Numbered from the stretch's first letter, positions 10,477 through 19,569 are shown. The stretch: 64,000 nucleotides of DNA from Gallionellales bacterium GWA2_60_18 (GCA_001801105.1 MGWS01000006.1:80053-144052), one strand, 5' to 3'. Notes: a model not told the origin generated them from the sequence alone. Numbers and translations: made by a program.

Positions 10477-11643
10477 ATGAAATCCGTGACCCGCAAGAGT
10501 GACTTGGCTATCAATGGCGCAGCCCCTGCATTTGAACAAGTTCTTCACGTAGGAAGGCCGAACATCGGCAACAGGGAAGAATTGTTAAAGGCGCTTGGAG
10601 ATATCGTTGATCGAAATTGGTTGACCAACGATGGGCCGCTAGTCAGAGAATTTGAAGATAATATTGCCAGACTTCATAACGTCAAGCATTGCATTGCCAT
10701 ATGTAATGGCACTATTGCGTTGGAAATTGCCATTCGTGCTCTGGGGCTGAAAGGTGAAGTGATCGTTCCTTCCTACAGCTTCATCGCCACTGCGCACGCC
10801 TTGTCTTGGCAAGGTATCACTCCAGTATTCGCCGACATCGATCCAAGAACTCATAATCTCAATCCAGAATCAGTCCGGCGCATGATCACTCCAAATACCA
10901 CTGGAATCATAGGCGTTCACTTGTGGGGGAGACCGGCCCCTGTTGACGAATTGGCAACAATTGCTGCGGAGTTCGGTCTTAAGCTTATGTACGATGCAGC
11001 ACATGCCTTTGGCGCTAGTAACAAGGGCAGGAAGATCGGAGCCTTTGGCAAGTGCGAGGTTTTGAGCTTTCACGCAACAAAAGTCCTCAACAGCTTCGAG
11101 GGCGGGGCCATTTTGACCAATGATTCGGAATTGGCTCAAACGGCCAAATTGATGCGTAATTTCGGTTTTGCAGGATTTGACAATGTCATTCATCCCGGCA
11201 CTAACGGAAAAATGACTGAAATTTGTGCAGCAATGGGTTTAATTAACTTGCGGCACTTTGATCGATTCGTGGAAAGCAATCGTCTGGCCTATCAACGTTA
11301 TTCGAAAGCACTTAAAAGCGTACCCGGGATTCGGCTATTGGAATACGAGAACGTTAACCACCCCAATTACCACTATGTAGTCGTGGAGATTGAAGAAGGG
11401 GGCGAGGCCAGGGATAAGGTAATTGAAGCCCTGCACGCCGAAAACGTACTAGCTCGCAAATATTTCTGGCCAGGATGCCATGGCATGAAGACATACAAGT
11501 CCATCTACCCGCATGCAGGTTTGCTGTTACCGCACACTTGTCAGGTCGCTGATCGTGTCATAGTCCTTCCGAACGGAGCTTCACTTCCTGATGGGGCTGA
11601 AGCATGCATAAGCGACATTATCAAAGTTGTGTTGGCAAATTGA
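10477..11643 (+). CDS. DegT/DnrJ/EryC1/StrS-family sugar aminotransferase
   Basis: A 388-residue PLP enzyme that normally transaminates a 4-keto (or 3-keto) nucleotide sugar with glutamate. Family landmarks are NDGPLVREFE, CNGTIALEIAIRALG, the FADIDPRTHNLNPE strand, the PLP-contacting D173 in MYDAAHAFGA and the Schiff-base lysine K202 in LSFHATKVLNSFEGG. The SFHATK form is typical of sugar aminotransferases for dTDP- or UDP-4-keto-6-deoxy sugars. No dehydratase that would make a keto-sugar is present nearby, so the substrate may come from elsewhere or differ. The gene is AT-richer than the flanking housekeeping genes. Confidence 0.88.
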   Translation: MKSVTRKSDLAINGAAPAFEQVLHVGRPNIGNREELLKALGDIVDRNWLTNDGPLVREFEDNIARLHNVKHCIAICNGTIALEIAIRALGLKGEVIVPSYSFIATAHALSWQGITPVFADIDPRTHNLNPESVRRMITPNTTGIIGVHLWGRPAPVDELATIAAEFGLKLMYDAAHAFGASNKGRKIGAFGKCEVLSFHATKVLNSFEGGAILTNDSELAQTAKLMRNFGFAGFDNVIHPGTNGKMTEICAAMGLINLRHFDRFVESNRLAYQRYSKALKSVPGIRLLEYENVNHPNYHYVVVEIEEGGEARDKVIEALHAENVLARKYFWPGCHGMKTYKSIYPHAGLLLPHTCQVADRVIVLPNGASLPDGAEACISDIIKVVLAN

Positions 11644-11677
11644 CCACCAAGGGAATTCAGGGGTTGTGAGCGAAGCC

Positions 11678-12967
11678 ATGAATGAATCTTCAGTAAAAAA
11701 TGTTTTGGTGTTCCCCTACGGTACGGAAATTTCAAATGAGATTGTGAGTTCTTTAATTCACAACAAGCATTTTCACCTGTTATGTGCAACAAGTGACGAA
11801 GCGCTGATTCAAATCTCCAGGCAAGCCAACCTGCATTTTCTTCCACATGTAAACGATCCGAATTTCGAATCTGACCTATTGAAACTGATTCAAAATCTTG
11901 GCGTTTCCTTTGTCATACCTGCTCACGATGATGTCGCTTTGCTTCTCTCCGGAATGTCCTTACCGAAGGACTGTGTGGTTATCGGGCAAAGCCATGAAGC
12001 AAATTCGATTGTCAGGTACAAGAGCAAGACTTATGCGAATCTGAAACACATCGTGCCAGTGCCCGCAATTTACCGCCTGTGCGATGACATACCATTTCCT
12101 GTTTTTATCAAACCGGATCGCGGGCAGGGATCGAAGTCAACTCAATATATTCCCGACAAGCTCGCCCTCGATAACTTTCTGCTTGGAAGGGACAGCAGCG
12201 CATTTATCATTTGCGAATTTCTCCCGGGCGAAGAATTTACAGTGGACTGTTTTTCTGATCGCGGGTCAATTTGCTACGCAGGTCCACGCACCAGGGAAAG
12301 AACGATCAATGGGATTTCCACTCTATCGCGCTCATTCAGTTCGGGGCCAGATTGGGAAACACTGCAACACATGGCAGCAAGGATAAGTGGTCACTTCTGC
12401 ATGCATGGATTATGGTTCTTCCAGGCCAAGAAGGACGCGAATGGTGAACTTCGCCTGCTGGAAGTTGCCACCCGGGTTTCCGGCACCATGATGGTAAATA
12501 GAGCAAAGGGAATCAATTTTGTCGAACTTGCGCTTTGGCAGGCGGTCGGACGCAAGGTTTCAGTGAATGCCTCTCCGGGTCAAGTTATCGTACGCAGAAC
12601 GCTCGATCCCCACTATCAGTTCGACCAGGAATTCGATCGGCTCCTGGTTGATTTTGACGACACCTTACTGGTGAATGGAAAGCTTAACGTCGAGGTAATC
12701 GGACTGATTTTCAAGGCAAAGAATGAAAATAAACCGGTAATCCTGATCACTAGGAATCAGAATCGCCGGCTGGCCACAACGCTGCATAAATTCGGAATTA
12801 CGGCAATTTTCGATGATGTCCTCCATATTGACGTGGAACAAAGCAAGTCCTCGTTCACTCAGGCAGGCGATCTGTTGGTCGATGACTCTTTTGCAGAAAG
12901 AACTTCAGTGCTTGAGTCGGGCGCCAAAAGCATTTCCCTGGACATGGTAGGCATGTACTTGGATTAA
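11678..12967 (+). CDS. ATP-grasp ligase fused to a HAD-like domain
   Basis: A 429-residue two-domain protein. The N-terminal part reads like a PreATP-grasp domain (VLVFPYGTEISNEIVSSL, VIPAHDDVALLLSG). The middle is an ATP-grasp fold with PVFIKPDRGQGSKST, FIICEFLPGEEFTVD and metal-binding residues near LRLLEVATRVSG, as in carbamoyl-phosphate-synthase-type ligases. The C-terminal ~110 residues start with a HAD motif I, LLVDFDDTLLVNGK, followed by ILITRNQNRR and a late DLLVDDSFAERT, so a phosphatase-like fold with intact aspartates. ATP-grasp enzymes in glycan loci can attach amino acids to sugars. That role, and the order of the two activities, is inference. The start is the ATG of MNESSVKN. 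Confidence 0.8.
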   Translation: MNESSVKNVLVFPYGTEISNEIVSSLIHNKHFHLLCATSDEALIQISRQANLHFLPHVNDPNFESDLLKLIQNLGVSFVIPAHDDVALLLSGMSLPKDCVVIGQSHEANSIVRYKSKTYANLKHIVPVPAIYRLCDDIPFPVFIKPDRGQGSKSTQYIPDKLALDNFLLGRDSSAFIICEFLPGEEFTVDCFSDRGSICYAGPRTRERTINGISTLSRSFSSGPDWETLQHMAARISGHFCMHGLWFFQAKKDANGELRLLEVATRVSGTMMVNRAKGINFVELALWQAVGRKVSVNASPGQVIVRRTLDPHYQFDQEFDRLLVDFDDTLLVNGKLNVEVIGLIFKAKNENKPVILITRNQNRRLATTLHKFGITAIFDDVLHIDVEQSKSSFTQAGDLLVDDSFAERTSVLESGAKSISLDMVGMYLD

Positions 12968-13088
12968 CAGAACATATCCAACAGGAATTGTCCGTTGTGC
13001 GACTGCATTACAAAACGGAATTCAAAATGGAACCTGCCGGACAGACCGGCAAGAGCAAATAGCTGCACACCATTAATTTGGGGAAAAA

Positions 13089-15344
13089 ATGAATAGCAAG
13101 GACTCGTGCATCACGAACAAGGTTAGCGTCATCATTCCCGTTTATGGTGCTGAGCAGTACCTTAATGATTGTATTGACAGTGTATTGAGTCAAAGGGATA
13201 TTGATCTCGAGATCGTTTGCATCCATGACGAAAGCCCGGATAACTCATTGTGGATTCTGGAAACGTACAGGTCCGAATATCCGGGAATCATAAAAATAAT
13301 TGACCAAAAAAACACCGGGGGAGCTACGGCGATCAATAACGGACTTGACGCTTCCTCAGGCGAGTTTGTGATGGTCCTGGACTGCGACGATTTCATAATA
13401 GGCAATGGACTTCAGTATCTTTATGACCGGATACGAAAAGACAATAGCGATTTTGTCATTTCGAAAATACAAAAGTACTCAAACGAGAAATACTCAACCG
13501 CATACGATAGAGCATGGATAAATAGTGATTACGTAATCACCAATGAAGTCCAGAAACAAAAATTGTTTCAGAACGGCATGTATACCGGTTTACTGTTCAG
13601 GTCTGAATTCCTGAATAAGCATCGAATACGGATGAAGGACGGATTGCGCGTAGCCGACAGGCCGTTCACCGCACTTGCTTACGCATTTGCCAAAAGGATA
13701 TCAGTTGCAAATTACGTTACCTGCGCCTGGAGGAAAAGAAACTCCGCCGAAAGCATTTCACTTACAGACAGGGTGTATGACAGGCAGGAAATTCATGACC
13801 GAATCGAGATGGCGAATTGTATTCATGACTCTCTCGTTGCCAATAACTTTCCTCAGTACAAGAATTACTATGATAAAGATATTCCCAAAAGAATAATCTG
13901 GCAGCTCCGTCGAGGTTGGGCAACATGGCGATTTGACGTGGGATACCACAATTATTTTTTTTCGGAGAGCAAGAGCTATTTTCTAAAGCTCGATGAAGAC
14001 TTGTTCAAGCACCACCCAATCTACATCAGACTATTATCCAATGCCTTATATCGATCTCGCAGAGTCAGCTTTCTAGCACTTTCCGCGGCCTTCTTTCTTG
14101 CCAGTATGGGGTCTGACATCAAAACGGGCTTCGCACGTTCAATACGTCATACTCTGAAAGCATTGTCGAACCGGGTTCCGATATCGATATTCAGGCTTGC
14201 TCACAGGTGGTTTCCGCAATACCAGCATCACAAATCCTATCGGCGCTTCCTGAATACAACCAAAGTGGATGATGCCACCATCATTTTCGAAAGTAATTTT
14301 GGAAAGTCCTTTTCTGGAAATCCGAAATACATATACAAATACATCCTGGAGAATTTCCCCGAATTCAATTGCATTTGGGTGAACCAGGGACGCAGGCTGG
14401 AAATTGACGGCAACCCCAATCAAATTAAACGTGGCACGAACGAATACTACTACTACCTGGCCATATCCAGATTTTGGGTAAACAACATCAGGTTTCCGGT
14501 GGAGGAGAAACGAAAGTCAACCGTCTATCTCCAAACCTGGCATGGCACACCTCTTAAAGCACTCGGTTTTGACATTCCTTACCAGGGGCCAGAGGTGGCG
14601 GCTCGAGAGAGTCTATTTCGGGAATCTCGGAACTGGAGCTACTTACTTTGCCAAAACGAGTACTCTGCCGCCCACTTCAAGAGCGCTTTCCAATACAACG
14701 GCAATATCATCAATTTCGGATATCCGTGCAACGACATCTTCTACTCCAAAGACAAGTCTGAAATATCGAAACGTGTTCGGGACAAACTGAACATTCCTCA
14801 TGAGAGCAAGGTCGTTTTATATGCGCCGACCTGGCGAGACCAGAGTCAGATTTCGAAGTGGGTATTCAAGTCCCAATCGGCGATTGACTACAGCAACTGG
14901 GCCGCAAATACCAGTTCGGACACTGTATTGCTGGTAAGGGAACACCATCTGGTTCAGCCGGGAATTGTGGATGACTCATTATCCGGCCGCATTATCGACG
15001 TAAGCCGATACGATGATGTGAGCGAATTGCTGCTCATCTCGGACTGCCTGGTAACTGACTATTCTTCCGTTTTCTTCGATTACCTGAATCTTCAACGTCC
15101 GATAGTTTTCTTCATGCATGACAAGGAGTCGTACCAATCATCCATGCGCCCATTTTATATTGATATCGAAACTGAATTGCCGGGCCCGATCGTCACAGAC
15201 CAGGATTCACTTCATCAATGCATCAACAAAAGCGACGAAGTATTGCGCTCGTATTCGTCTCGACTTTCAGAAGCAAAGAAAATGTATTGCGCAAATGACG
15301 ACGGTAATGCGGCGAGCAGGGTAGTAAACTACATATTCAAGTAA
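13089..15344 (+). CDS. Bifunctional GT2 glycosyltransferase / CDP-glycerol glycerophosphotransferase
   Basis: A 751-residue fusion. Residues 10-330 form a GT2 (GT-A) domain with VSVIIPVYGAEQYLNDCIDSVLSQ, the nucleotide-binding ESPDNS and the metal motif LDCDDF. From about residue 380 the protein is a Glyphos_transf domain with IFESNFGKSFSGNPKYIYKY, LQTWHGTPLKALGFDI, VLYAPTWRDQSQ and SDCLVTDYSSVFFDYL. The latter closely parallels the free-standing enzyme at 8905. Such fusions occur in capsule loci building alternating sugar/glycerol-phosphate polymers. AGGGGAAAAA-like purines precede the ATG. The preceding 121 bases hold no gene I can support. Base composition is clearly AT-rich. Confidence 0.9.
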   Translation: MNSKDSCITNKVSVIIPVYGAEQYLNDCIDSVLSQRDIDLEIVCIHDESPDNSLWILETYRSEYPGIIKIIDQKNTGGATAINNGLDASSGEFVMVLDCDDFIIGNGLQYLYDRIRKDNSDFVISKIQKYSNEKYSTAYDRAWINSDYVITNEVQKQKLFQNGMYTGLLFRSEFLNKHRIRMKDGLRVADRPFTALAYAFAKRISVANYVTCAWRKRNSAESISLTDRVYDRQEIHDRIEMANCIHDSLVANNFPQYKNYYDKDIPKRIIWQLRRGWATWRFDVGYHNYFFSESKSYFLKLDEDLFKHHPIYIRLLSNALYRSRRVSFLALSAAFFLASMGSDIKTGFARSIRHTLKALSNRVPISIFRLAHRWFPQYQHHKSYRRFLNTTKVDDATIIFESNFGKSFSGNPKYIYKYILENFPEFNCIWVNQGRRLEIDGNPNQIKRGTNEYYYYLAISRFWVNNIRFPVEEKRKSTVYLQTWHGTPLKALGFDIPYQGPEVAARESLFRESRNWSYLLCQNEYSAAHFKSAFQYNGNIINFGYPCNDIFYSKDKSEISKRVRDKLNIPHESKVVLYAPTWRDQSQISKWVFKSQSAIDYSNWAANTSSDTVLLVREHHLVQPGIVDDSLSGRIIDVSRYDDVSELLLISDCLVTDYSSVFFDYLNLQRPIVFFMHDKESYQSSMRPFYIDIETELPGPIVTDQDSLHQCINKSDEVLRSYSSRLSEAKKMYCANDDGNAASRVVNYIFK

Positions 15345-15520
15345 AGTGTCTGCAACCAATCAACGTCGGTTGGACTGGCCCATGGCATGCAGACGGCACT
15401 TGTCGGCAAGGTGCCAACCCCCTCTATGCTTTCGAGAAGCATAACCGTGAAGCACCGGAAGCCTTCTACGCACTGATCAATGAATCGGCAAAACCACCAG
15501 AAACCGGGAGAACCGCATGA
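15345..15520 (+). pseudogene. 3' remnant of an unidentified gene, coupled to tagD
   Basis: Between the end of the AT-rich GT2 fusion and tagD lies an open frame of about 57 codons with no start. It reads LQPINVGWTGPWHADGTC, then GANPLYAFEKHNREAPEAF, and ends ETGRTA. Its TGA overlaps the tagD ATG as ATGA, the usual sign of coupled genes. Composition returns to that of the GC-rich host here. It is best read as the tail of a gene whose front was lost when the upstream cassette was inserted or exchanged. The parent family is not recognised. Confidence 0.45.
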
Positions 15521-15909
15521 CCACCGTGATCACCTTCGGCACCTTCGATGTCTTCCATGTCGGCCACCTCCGCATCCTCGAACGCGCGCGTGAATTGGGT
15601 GATCGCCTGCTGGTCGGTGTATCGACGGACAAGATGAACTTCGACAAAAAAGGGCGCTACCCGGTCTACAGCCAAGAGGAGCGCATTGCGATCATCCGCT
15701 CCCTGCGCCATGTCGACGATGTATTTCTGGAAGAATCGCTCGCGCTCAAGCGCCATTACCTGTTGGAATACCGGGCTGACGTACTGGTGATGGGAGACGA
15801 CTGGGTTGGCAAGTTCGACGAGTTCAAGGACATCTGTAAGGTCGAGTACCTTCCGAGGACCCCCTCGATTTCGACCACGGAAGTCATCGAAAGGATCCGT
15901 TTCAAATAA
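15517..15909 (+). CDS. tagD: Glycerol-3-phosphate cytidylyltransferase (TagD)
   Basis: A 130-residue nucleotidyltransferase that makes CDP-glycerol from CTP and sn-glycerol 3-phosphate. The active-site HxGH is FDVFHVGH (H14-H17), and the second CTP-binding motif RTPSIST is intact at residues 114-120. The length is that of Gram-positive TagD (about 130). It supplies the donor for the two CDP-glycerol-type transferases upstream, which ties the locus together functionally. The ATG overlaps the stop of a gene remnant. The gene runs towards, and stops just short of, another remnant on the opposite strand. Confidence 0.93.
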   Translation: MTTVITFGTFDVFHVGHLRILERARELGDRLLVGVSTDKMNFDKKGRYPVYSQEERIAIIRSLRHVDDVFLEESLALKRHYLLEYRADVLVMGDDWVGKFDEFKDICKVEYLPRTPSISTTEVIERIRFK

Positions 15910-15911
15910 GT

Positions 15912-16080
15912 CCGGACCAGTGGGATCGGGCTTGACGTTGTTGATGAATTTTCCATGCTCCCTGCCAATGAACAGCCATGCTCTCTTTCTGCGCGGCATC
16001 AGCAGGATAAACGGAAAGAGCATCGCCCAGTAGAGCAAAGATGAAAGCAGCCGGGGTGCTGCCGCCTGTGCGCCCCGCAT
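15912..16080 (-). pseudogene. N-terminal remnant of a CDP-glycerol-transferase-like gene
   Basis: On the minus strand, four bases after the ABC exporter stop codon, an ATG opens MRGAQAAAPRLLSSLLYW, a hydrophobic stretch (AMLFPFILLM), then RAWLFIGREHGKFINNVK. That is the layout of Glyphos_transf proteins: a membrane anchor followed by 'lf.sr.g.kf..N.k'. It parallels the N-terminus of the protein at 8905. After NNVK the sequence reads PDPTGPDLFE and runs antisense into tagD, so all catalytic parts are gone. I read it as a gene originally last in the exporter operon and cut off by the rearrangement that placed tagD here. Confidence 0.5.
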
Positions 16081-16084
16081 CCTG

Positions 16085-17908
16085 TCAGCTTCCCTCCACT
16101 GTCTGTTCGGGATTGGCGATCTGCCCCGCGCGAACCAGTTCGCCAAAGACCTCGTTCTCTGCTGCAAGCGTGCTGAAATCGCCCGTGCCCGCGATCTCGC
16201 CGTTGCGCATGACGACGATGGTGTCCGCAAGCATCGCCGTGGACAAGCGGTGTGCGACCAGGATCACGGTCTTCGAGCCTTTCATGGCGCGGATCGCGGC
16301 GATCACGGCCTGTTCGGTGACGGTATCGAGCGCGCTGGTAGCCTCGTCCATCACCAGCACGGCGGGATCGCGGTAAAGCGCGCGGGCGATGCCGATGCGC
16401 TGGATCTGCCCGCCCGACAGCCGCACGCCGCGTTCGCCCACTTTGGTCCGGTAACCATCCGCGAGTTCCTGCACGATGAAGTCATGGATATTCGCCGCGC
16501 GCGCCGCCTGCTCCAGCGCCGCCATGTCGATCTCCTCCGGCTTCAGGCCGAGGGCGATGTTCTCGGCGATGCTGGTATCGGACAGGAATATCTGCTGCGG
16601 CACATAGCCGATGGCACTCTGCCAGGCAGGGAGCGTGGCCTTGTCTAGCAGCACTCCGTCGACGCGGATCTCGCCGCGCGTGGGCGGCAGCAGACCGAGC
16701 AGCAGATCGACCAGCGTCGTTTTGCCCGCGCCCGTCCCGCCTACCAGCGCGACGGTGGTGTTGGCGGAAATGTCGAGGGTGACTTCGCGCAGTGCATCCT
16801 GTTTTGCCTTGGCATAACGGAAACCCAGCCCGTTGATAGAGATGCGCTCTGCGGGAAACAGCCGTTGCTCGCCGCGCGCGGCACCCGCCTTGCCGGCCAG
16901 CAACAGGTCGCGGCAAATGGCTTCGAGTGGCGCTGATGCCACCTGCAACGTGGTCGCCGCGCGATAGACTTGGTGCAGCGCGGGGATCAGCCGGTAACCG
17001 GCGACGGCATACAGCCCGAGCAGCGGGATGGTTTTGGTGAAATCGTCATCTTCCATGACCAGATAGATGGCCACGCCGAACAGGGCCGCCATCGCCAGCA
17101 GCTCCAGCAGGATGCGAGGCAGGTTGGAGATACTGTCCGCGACCGCCTGGCGGTTTGAATAGGTGCGCGAGGCGCTGATGAAGCGGTCGAGGTAGCTGTC
17201 CTCCAGTCCGCGCAACTTGATCTCCTTGATGCCGCCGACCAGCTCGGTGAGCGTCTTGAATCGCCCCTGGTTGGCCTTCTGGCGCTCGCGCCCGACGTTG
17301 CCTAGCAGGGTGTGCGCAGATAAATACACCAGCGCATAGATACCGCCGATGCCGCCGCCCATCATCAGCGCCGCGACCGGATGAACGCTGAACAACAGGG
17401 CGATGATGGCGAGGGCGACCAGCCCGTAAGCGATCATGTTGCCCAGCGGCTTCAGCACGTTCGAAGTCACGTAATCGACATCGGTCAGCACGGATTTCGT
17501 TATGGCTGCACTGTGGCGCCCGAGGAAGAACTGGTACGGCTGGTGCAGGTAATTGGCCAGCAGCCGCTTGGCGATACTGCTGCGCCGCATGTTGATGAAA
17601 CGGTACAGAGCATAGTGCGCAAGCGCGCGGTAGGTCGAGATGAACATGTAAAGCAGGAACACACCAGCCGCGAGACGCAGCATGAATTCCTGATGATTGT
17701 CCGCGCCGGAGAAGCGGAATAGCGCCGCGATGAGCGGCGAATGCACGGTCAGGTCGGGATTGGCGGCCACCGCAAGAAAGGGCATAAAGACAAACACGCC
17801 GGCCGTCTCCACCGCGGCCAGCCCGAACAGCACCGGCAACAGCAGGATCGCGGTGCGCAATTCCTTCGGCGTCAGCAGGATCGAAAGTTTTTTGTATTTA
17901 TCGAGCAT
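16085..17908 (-). CDS. ABC transporter, fused permease and ATPase (MsbA/lipid-linked glycan exporter type)
   Basis: A 607-residue type IV (ABCB-like) exporter half-transporter that dimerises in the inner membrane. About five to six hydrophobic helices occupy residues 20-310 (LLLPVLFGLAAVETAGVFVF, AYGLVALAIIALLF). The ATPase has Walker A GGTGAGKTT at 390-398, the Q-loop in GYVPQQIF, the signature LSGGQ at 498-502, Walker B VLVMDEATSALD and the H-loop VAHRLST. Its position in a glycan locus suggests export of a lipid-linked oligosaccharide or polymer precursor (PglK-like). Lipid A flipping is the alternative. It is transcribed with the GT2 gene upstream, 47 bases away. Confidence 0.88.
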   Translation of the reverse strand: MLDKYKKLSILLTPKELRTAILLLPVLFGLAAVETAGVFVFMPFLAVAANPDLTVHSPLIAALFRFSGADNHQEFMLRLAAGVFLLYMFISTYRALAHYALYRFINMRRSSIAKRLLANYLHQPYQFFLGRHSAAITKSVLTDVDYVTSNVLKPLGNMIAYGLVALAIIALLFSVHPVAALMMGGGIGGIYALVYLSAHTLLGNVGRERQKANQGRFKTLTELVGGIKEIKLRGLEDSYLDRFISASRTYSNRQAVADSISNLPRILLELLAMAALFGVAIYLVMEDDDFTKTIPLLGLYAVAGYRLIPALHQVYRAATTLQVASAPLEAICRDLLLAGKAGAARGEQRLFPAERISINGLGFRYAKAKQDALREVTLDISANTTVALVGGTGAGKTTLVDLLLGLLPPTRGEIRVDGVLLDKATLPAWQSAIGYVPQQIFLSDTSIAENIALGLKPEEIDMAALEQAARAANIHDFIVQELADGYRTKVGERGVRLSGGQIQRIGIARALYRDPAVLVMDEATSALDTVTEQAVIAAIRAMKGSKTVILVAHRLSTAMLADTIVVMRNGEIAGTGDFSTLAAENEVFGELVRAGQIANPEQTVEGS

Positions 17909-17955
17909 GGTTCTGGATTCGCAGGCATCCGGTCAGGAGGTATGCGGCAAGGCCG

Positions 17956-18831
17956 CTATTTGTGTTCGCCGGGTGGCCGCGCAGAAGGCTGGTACATGAT
18001 CTGCGTGATCTGCTCGGACACCAGCCCGATCAGGAAGACGATGACCGACGTGACCAGCATCAATGCGCTCATATTGGTGAAGCGATGGAAAGCCAGGAAG
18101 GTATAGAGATAATTGCCGCTCCCCAGCAGAAAAAAGAACACGCTGAACGGAAAGAACAGCTTCAGCGGCGAATACAGCGAACCGATCTTGAAGATGATGA
18201 GCAGAAAACGGACGCCGTCGCGGAACGGCTGGATGTGGCTGCTGCCGACACGTTTGGCGGCATGGATAGGCTCATAAGCGACGGCATAGCCGGAGCGGAA
18301 AAAGGCCATCGTGCTCGTGGTCGGATAGGAGAACCCGTTCGGCAGCAGGTACAGAAACTCGCGGAACTTGTCCGCGCGCACGGCACGGAAGCCCGAGGTG
18401 AGATCTTCGATGCGATGGTTCGTCATATAGCTCGCCAGCCGGTTGTAGAAACCGTTGGCCGCTGCCCGGTGCAGCCCGGCCTGCGAACGCCGGCTGCGCG
18501 CGCCCACCACCATGTCGTAGCCCTGTTCGAGCTTCGCCAGCAGCGCGGGGATGTCCCGCGGCTGGTGTTGCCCGTCGGCATCCATGAACAGCAGGATATC
18601 GCCCTGCGCGGCGCGCGTCCCGGATTTGACCGCCGCGCCGTTGCCCATGCCGTAGGGATGCGTGACGACCTTCACCCCGCATTGACGGCAGACATCGGCG
18701 GTATCGTCCGTCGAACCGTCGCTGACCACGATGATCTCGGCGCCCGGCGCCTGCACCTGTATCTCCGGCAGCAGGGTGCGCAGGCTGGCCGCTTCGTTTC
18801 GGGCGGGGAGGATGATGGTCAGGTTTTTCAT
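17956..18831 (-). CDS. Glycosyltransferase family 2 with C-terminal membrane helices (DPM1/GtrB-like)
   Basis: A 291-residue polyprenyl-phosphate-type GT2. The GT-A domain has LTIILPARNEAASLRTLLPEI, VVSDGSTDDT and the metal motif LLFMDADGQHQP. TSGFRAVRADKFREF is the usual C-terminal subdomain of DPM1/GtrB-like enzymes. Two hydrophobic helices follow (LKLFFPFSVFFFLLGSGNYL and ALMLVTSVIVFLIGLVSEQI), as in GtrB. It probably loads a sugar on undecaprenyl phosphate. It lies upstream of, and in operon with, the ABC exporter. Such a sugar donor could serve the GT-C protein encoded by the pilin (19662-21401) or the glycan locus. Confidence 0.87.
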   Translation of the reverse strand: MKNLTIILPARNEAASLRTLLPEIQVQAPGAEIIVVSDGSTDDTADVCRQCGVKVVTHPYGMGNGAAVKSGTRAAQGDILLFMDADGQHQPRDIPALLAKLEQGYDMVVGARSRRSQAGLHRAAANGFYNRLASYMTNHRIEDLTSGFRAVRADKFREFLYLLPNGFSYPTTSTMAFFRSGYAVAYEPIHAAKRVGSSHIQPFRDGVRFLLIIFKIGSLYSPLKLFFPFSVFFFLLGSGNYLYTFLAFHRFTNMSALMLVTSVIVFLIGLVSEQITQIMYQPSARPPGEHK

Positions 18832-18860
18832 TTACTGTGCATGCAATGTCAGTACAAAGT

Positions 18861-19328
18861 TCATAAAGCGCCCAGGCTCAACTGCCTGATTTCGTCCAGT
18901 GCGGCACGCGGAGAAAGAATATGCAACACGCCCAGTGGATGCAGGCAAAGCAAGTCATCATCACCGCTGACCAGCCGGCTGACGCCGGCCGCCATTGCCG
19001 TATGCACAAATGCATCGTCTTTTGCATCGCGCGAAAAGGATTGCCTGCCTATATCAGGCGGAACATCTACCCATACCGCACAGGCACTCAACTCATGCAG
19101 CAAGCGCTTTCTGTGCTCGATGGGCAAGTAACGATCAAACCTTGGCTTCCAGATACGCGATGCCAGTTCGTCAAAAGTCGCCTGGGAGAACACCAGCACC
19201 CCTTCCGCCAGTAACCGGTCTACCAATTCAGCAGGTGCGCCGCGCGGGGCAAGGGCAGCGCTCAATAGCACATTGGTATCAATCACCACTCGCGCATAAT
19301 CAGCCAACACAGCAGATTTAACTTTCAT
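18861..19328 (-). CDS. PIN-domain toxin of a toxin-antitoxin pair
   Basis: A 155-residue PIN-domain ribonuclease of the 'putative toxin component, PIN family' (COG1569). The acidic residues expected for the metal site are visible in VVIDTNVLLSA, in the glutamate of ATFDELASRIW, and in SRDAKDDAFVHTA and LVSGDDDLL. Its start overlaps the antitoxin gene by 11 bases, so it is translated from the same message. COG1569 PIN proteins are often paired with Phd/RHH antitoxins. It sits between the glycan locus and the pilin locus, a typical accessory boundary. Confidence 0.88.
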   Translation of the reverse strand: MKVKSAVLADYARVVIDTNVLLSAALAPRGAPAELVDRLLAEGVLVFSQATFDELASRIWKPRFDRYLPIEHRKRLLHELSACAVWVDVPPDIGRQSFSRDAKDDAFVHTAMAAGVSRLVSGDDDLLCLHPLGVLHILSPRAALDEIRQLSLGAL

Positions 19329-19569
19329 CGGCCAGCAATTCGGCCAGCTTCTCTTCGGTCAAACCGGCGGTAGCGGCATACTCTGCGCTTTCCCGCATGG
19401 TTTGCCGCAACCGATCTGCATAAAAAACCCGCATCGCCTCATAATCCTCCGCGCTCACCATCACGCCCACCACCCGGTCGTGACGCATCACCCGAACCGG
19501 CTCGCGTTGAACACGGTCAAGAAACTCGCCAAAACGGGTCTTCGCTTCATTTGCCGTATAGGTTTGCAT
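19318..19569 (-). CDS. Phd/YefM-type antitoxin
   Basis: An 83-residue antitoxin. The N-terminal DNA-binding part reads MQTYTANEAKTRFGEFLDRV, then PVRVMRHDRVVGVMVSAEDYEAM, which is the Phd/YefM fold signature. The C-terminal helix (AATAGLTEEKLAELLADES) would clamp the toxin. It precedes and overlaps the PIN toxin gene. AGGTGTG, a fair ribosome site, lies ahead of the ATG. Autoregulation of the pair through the upstream region is expected from the family, but no clear palindrome was found in front of it. Confidence 0.9.
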   Translation of the reverse strand: MQTYTANEAKTRFGEFLDRVQREPVRVMRHDRVVGVMVSAEDYEAMRVFYADRLRQTMRESAEYAATAGLTEEKLAELLADES

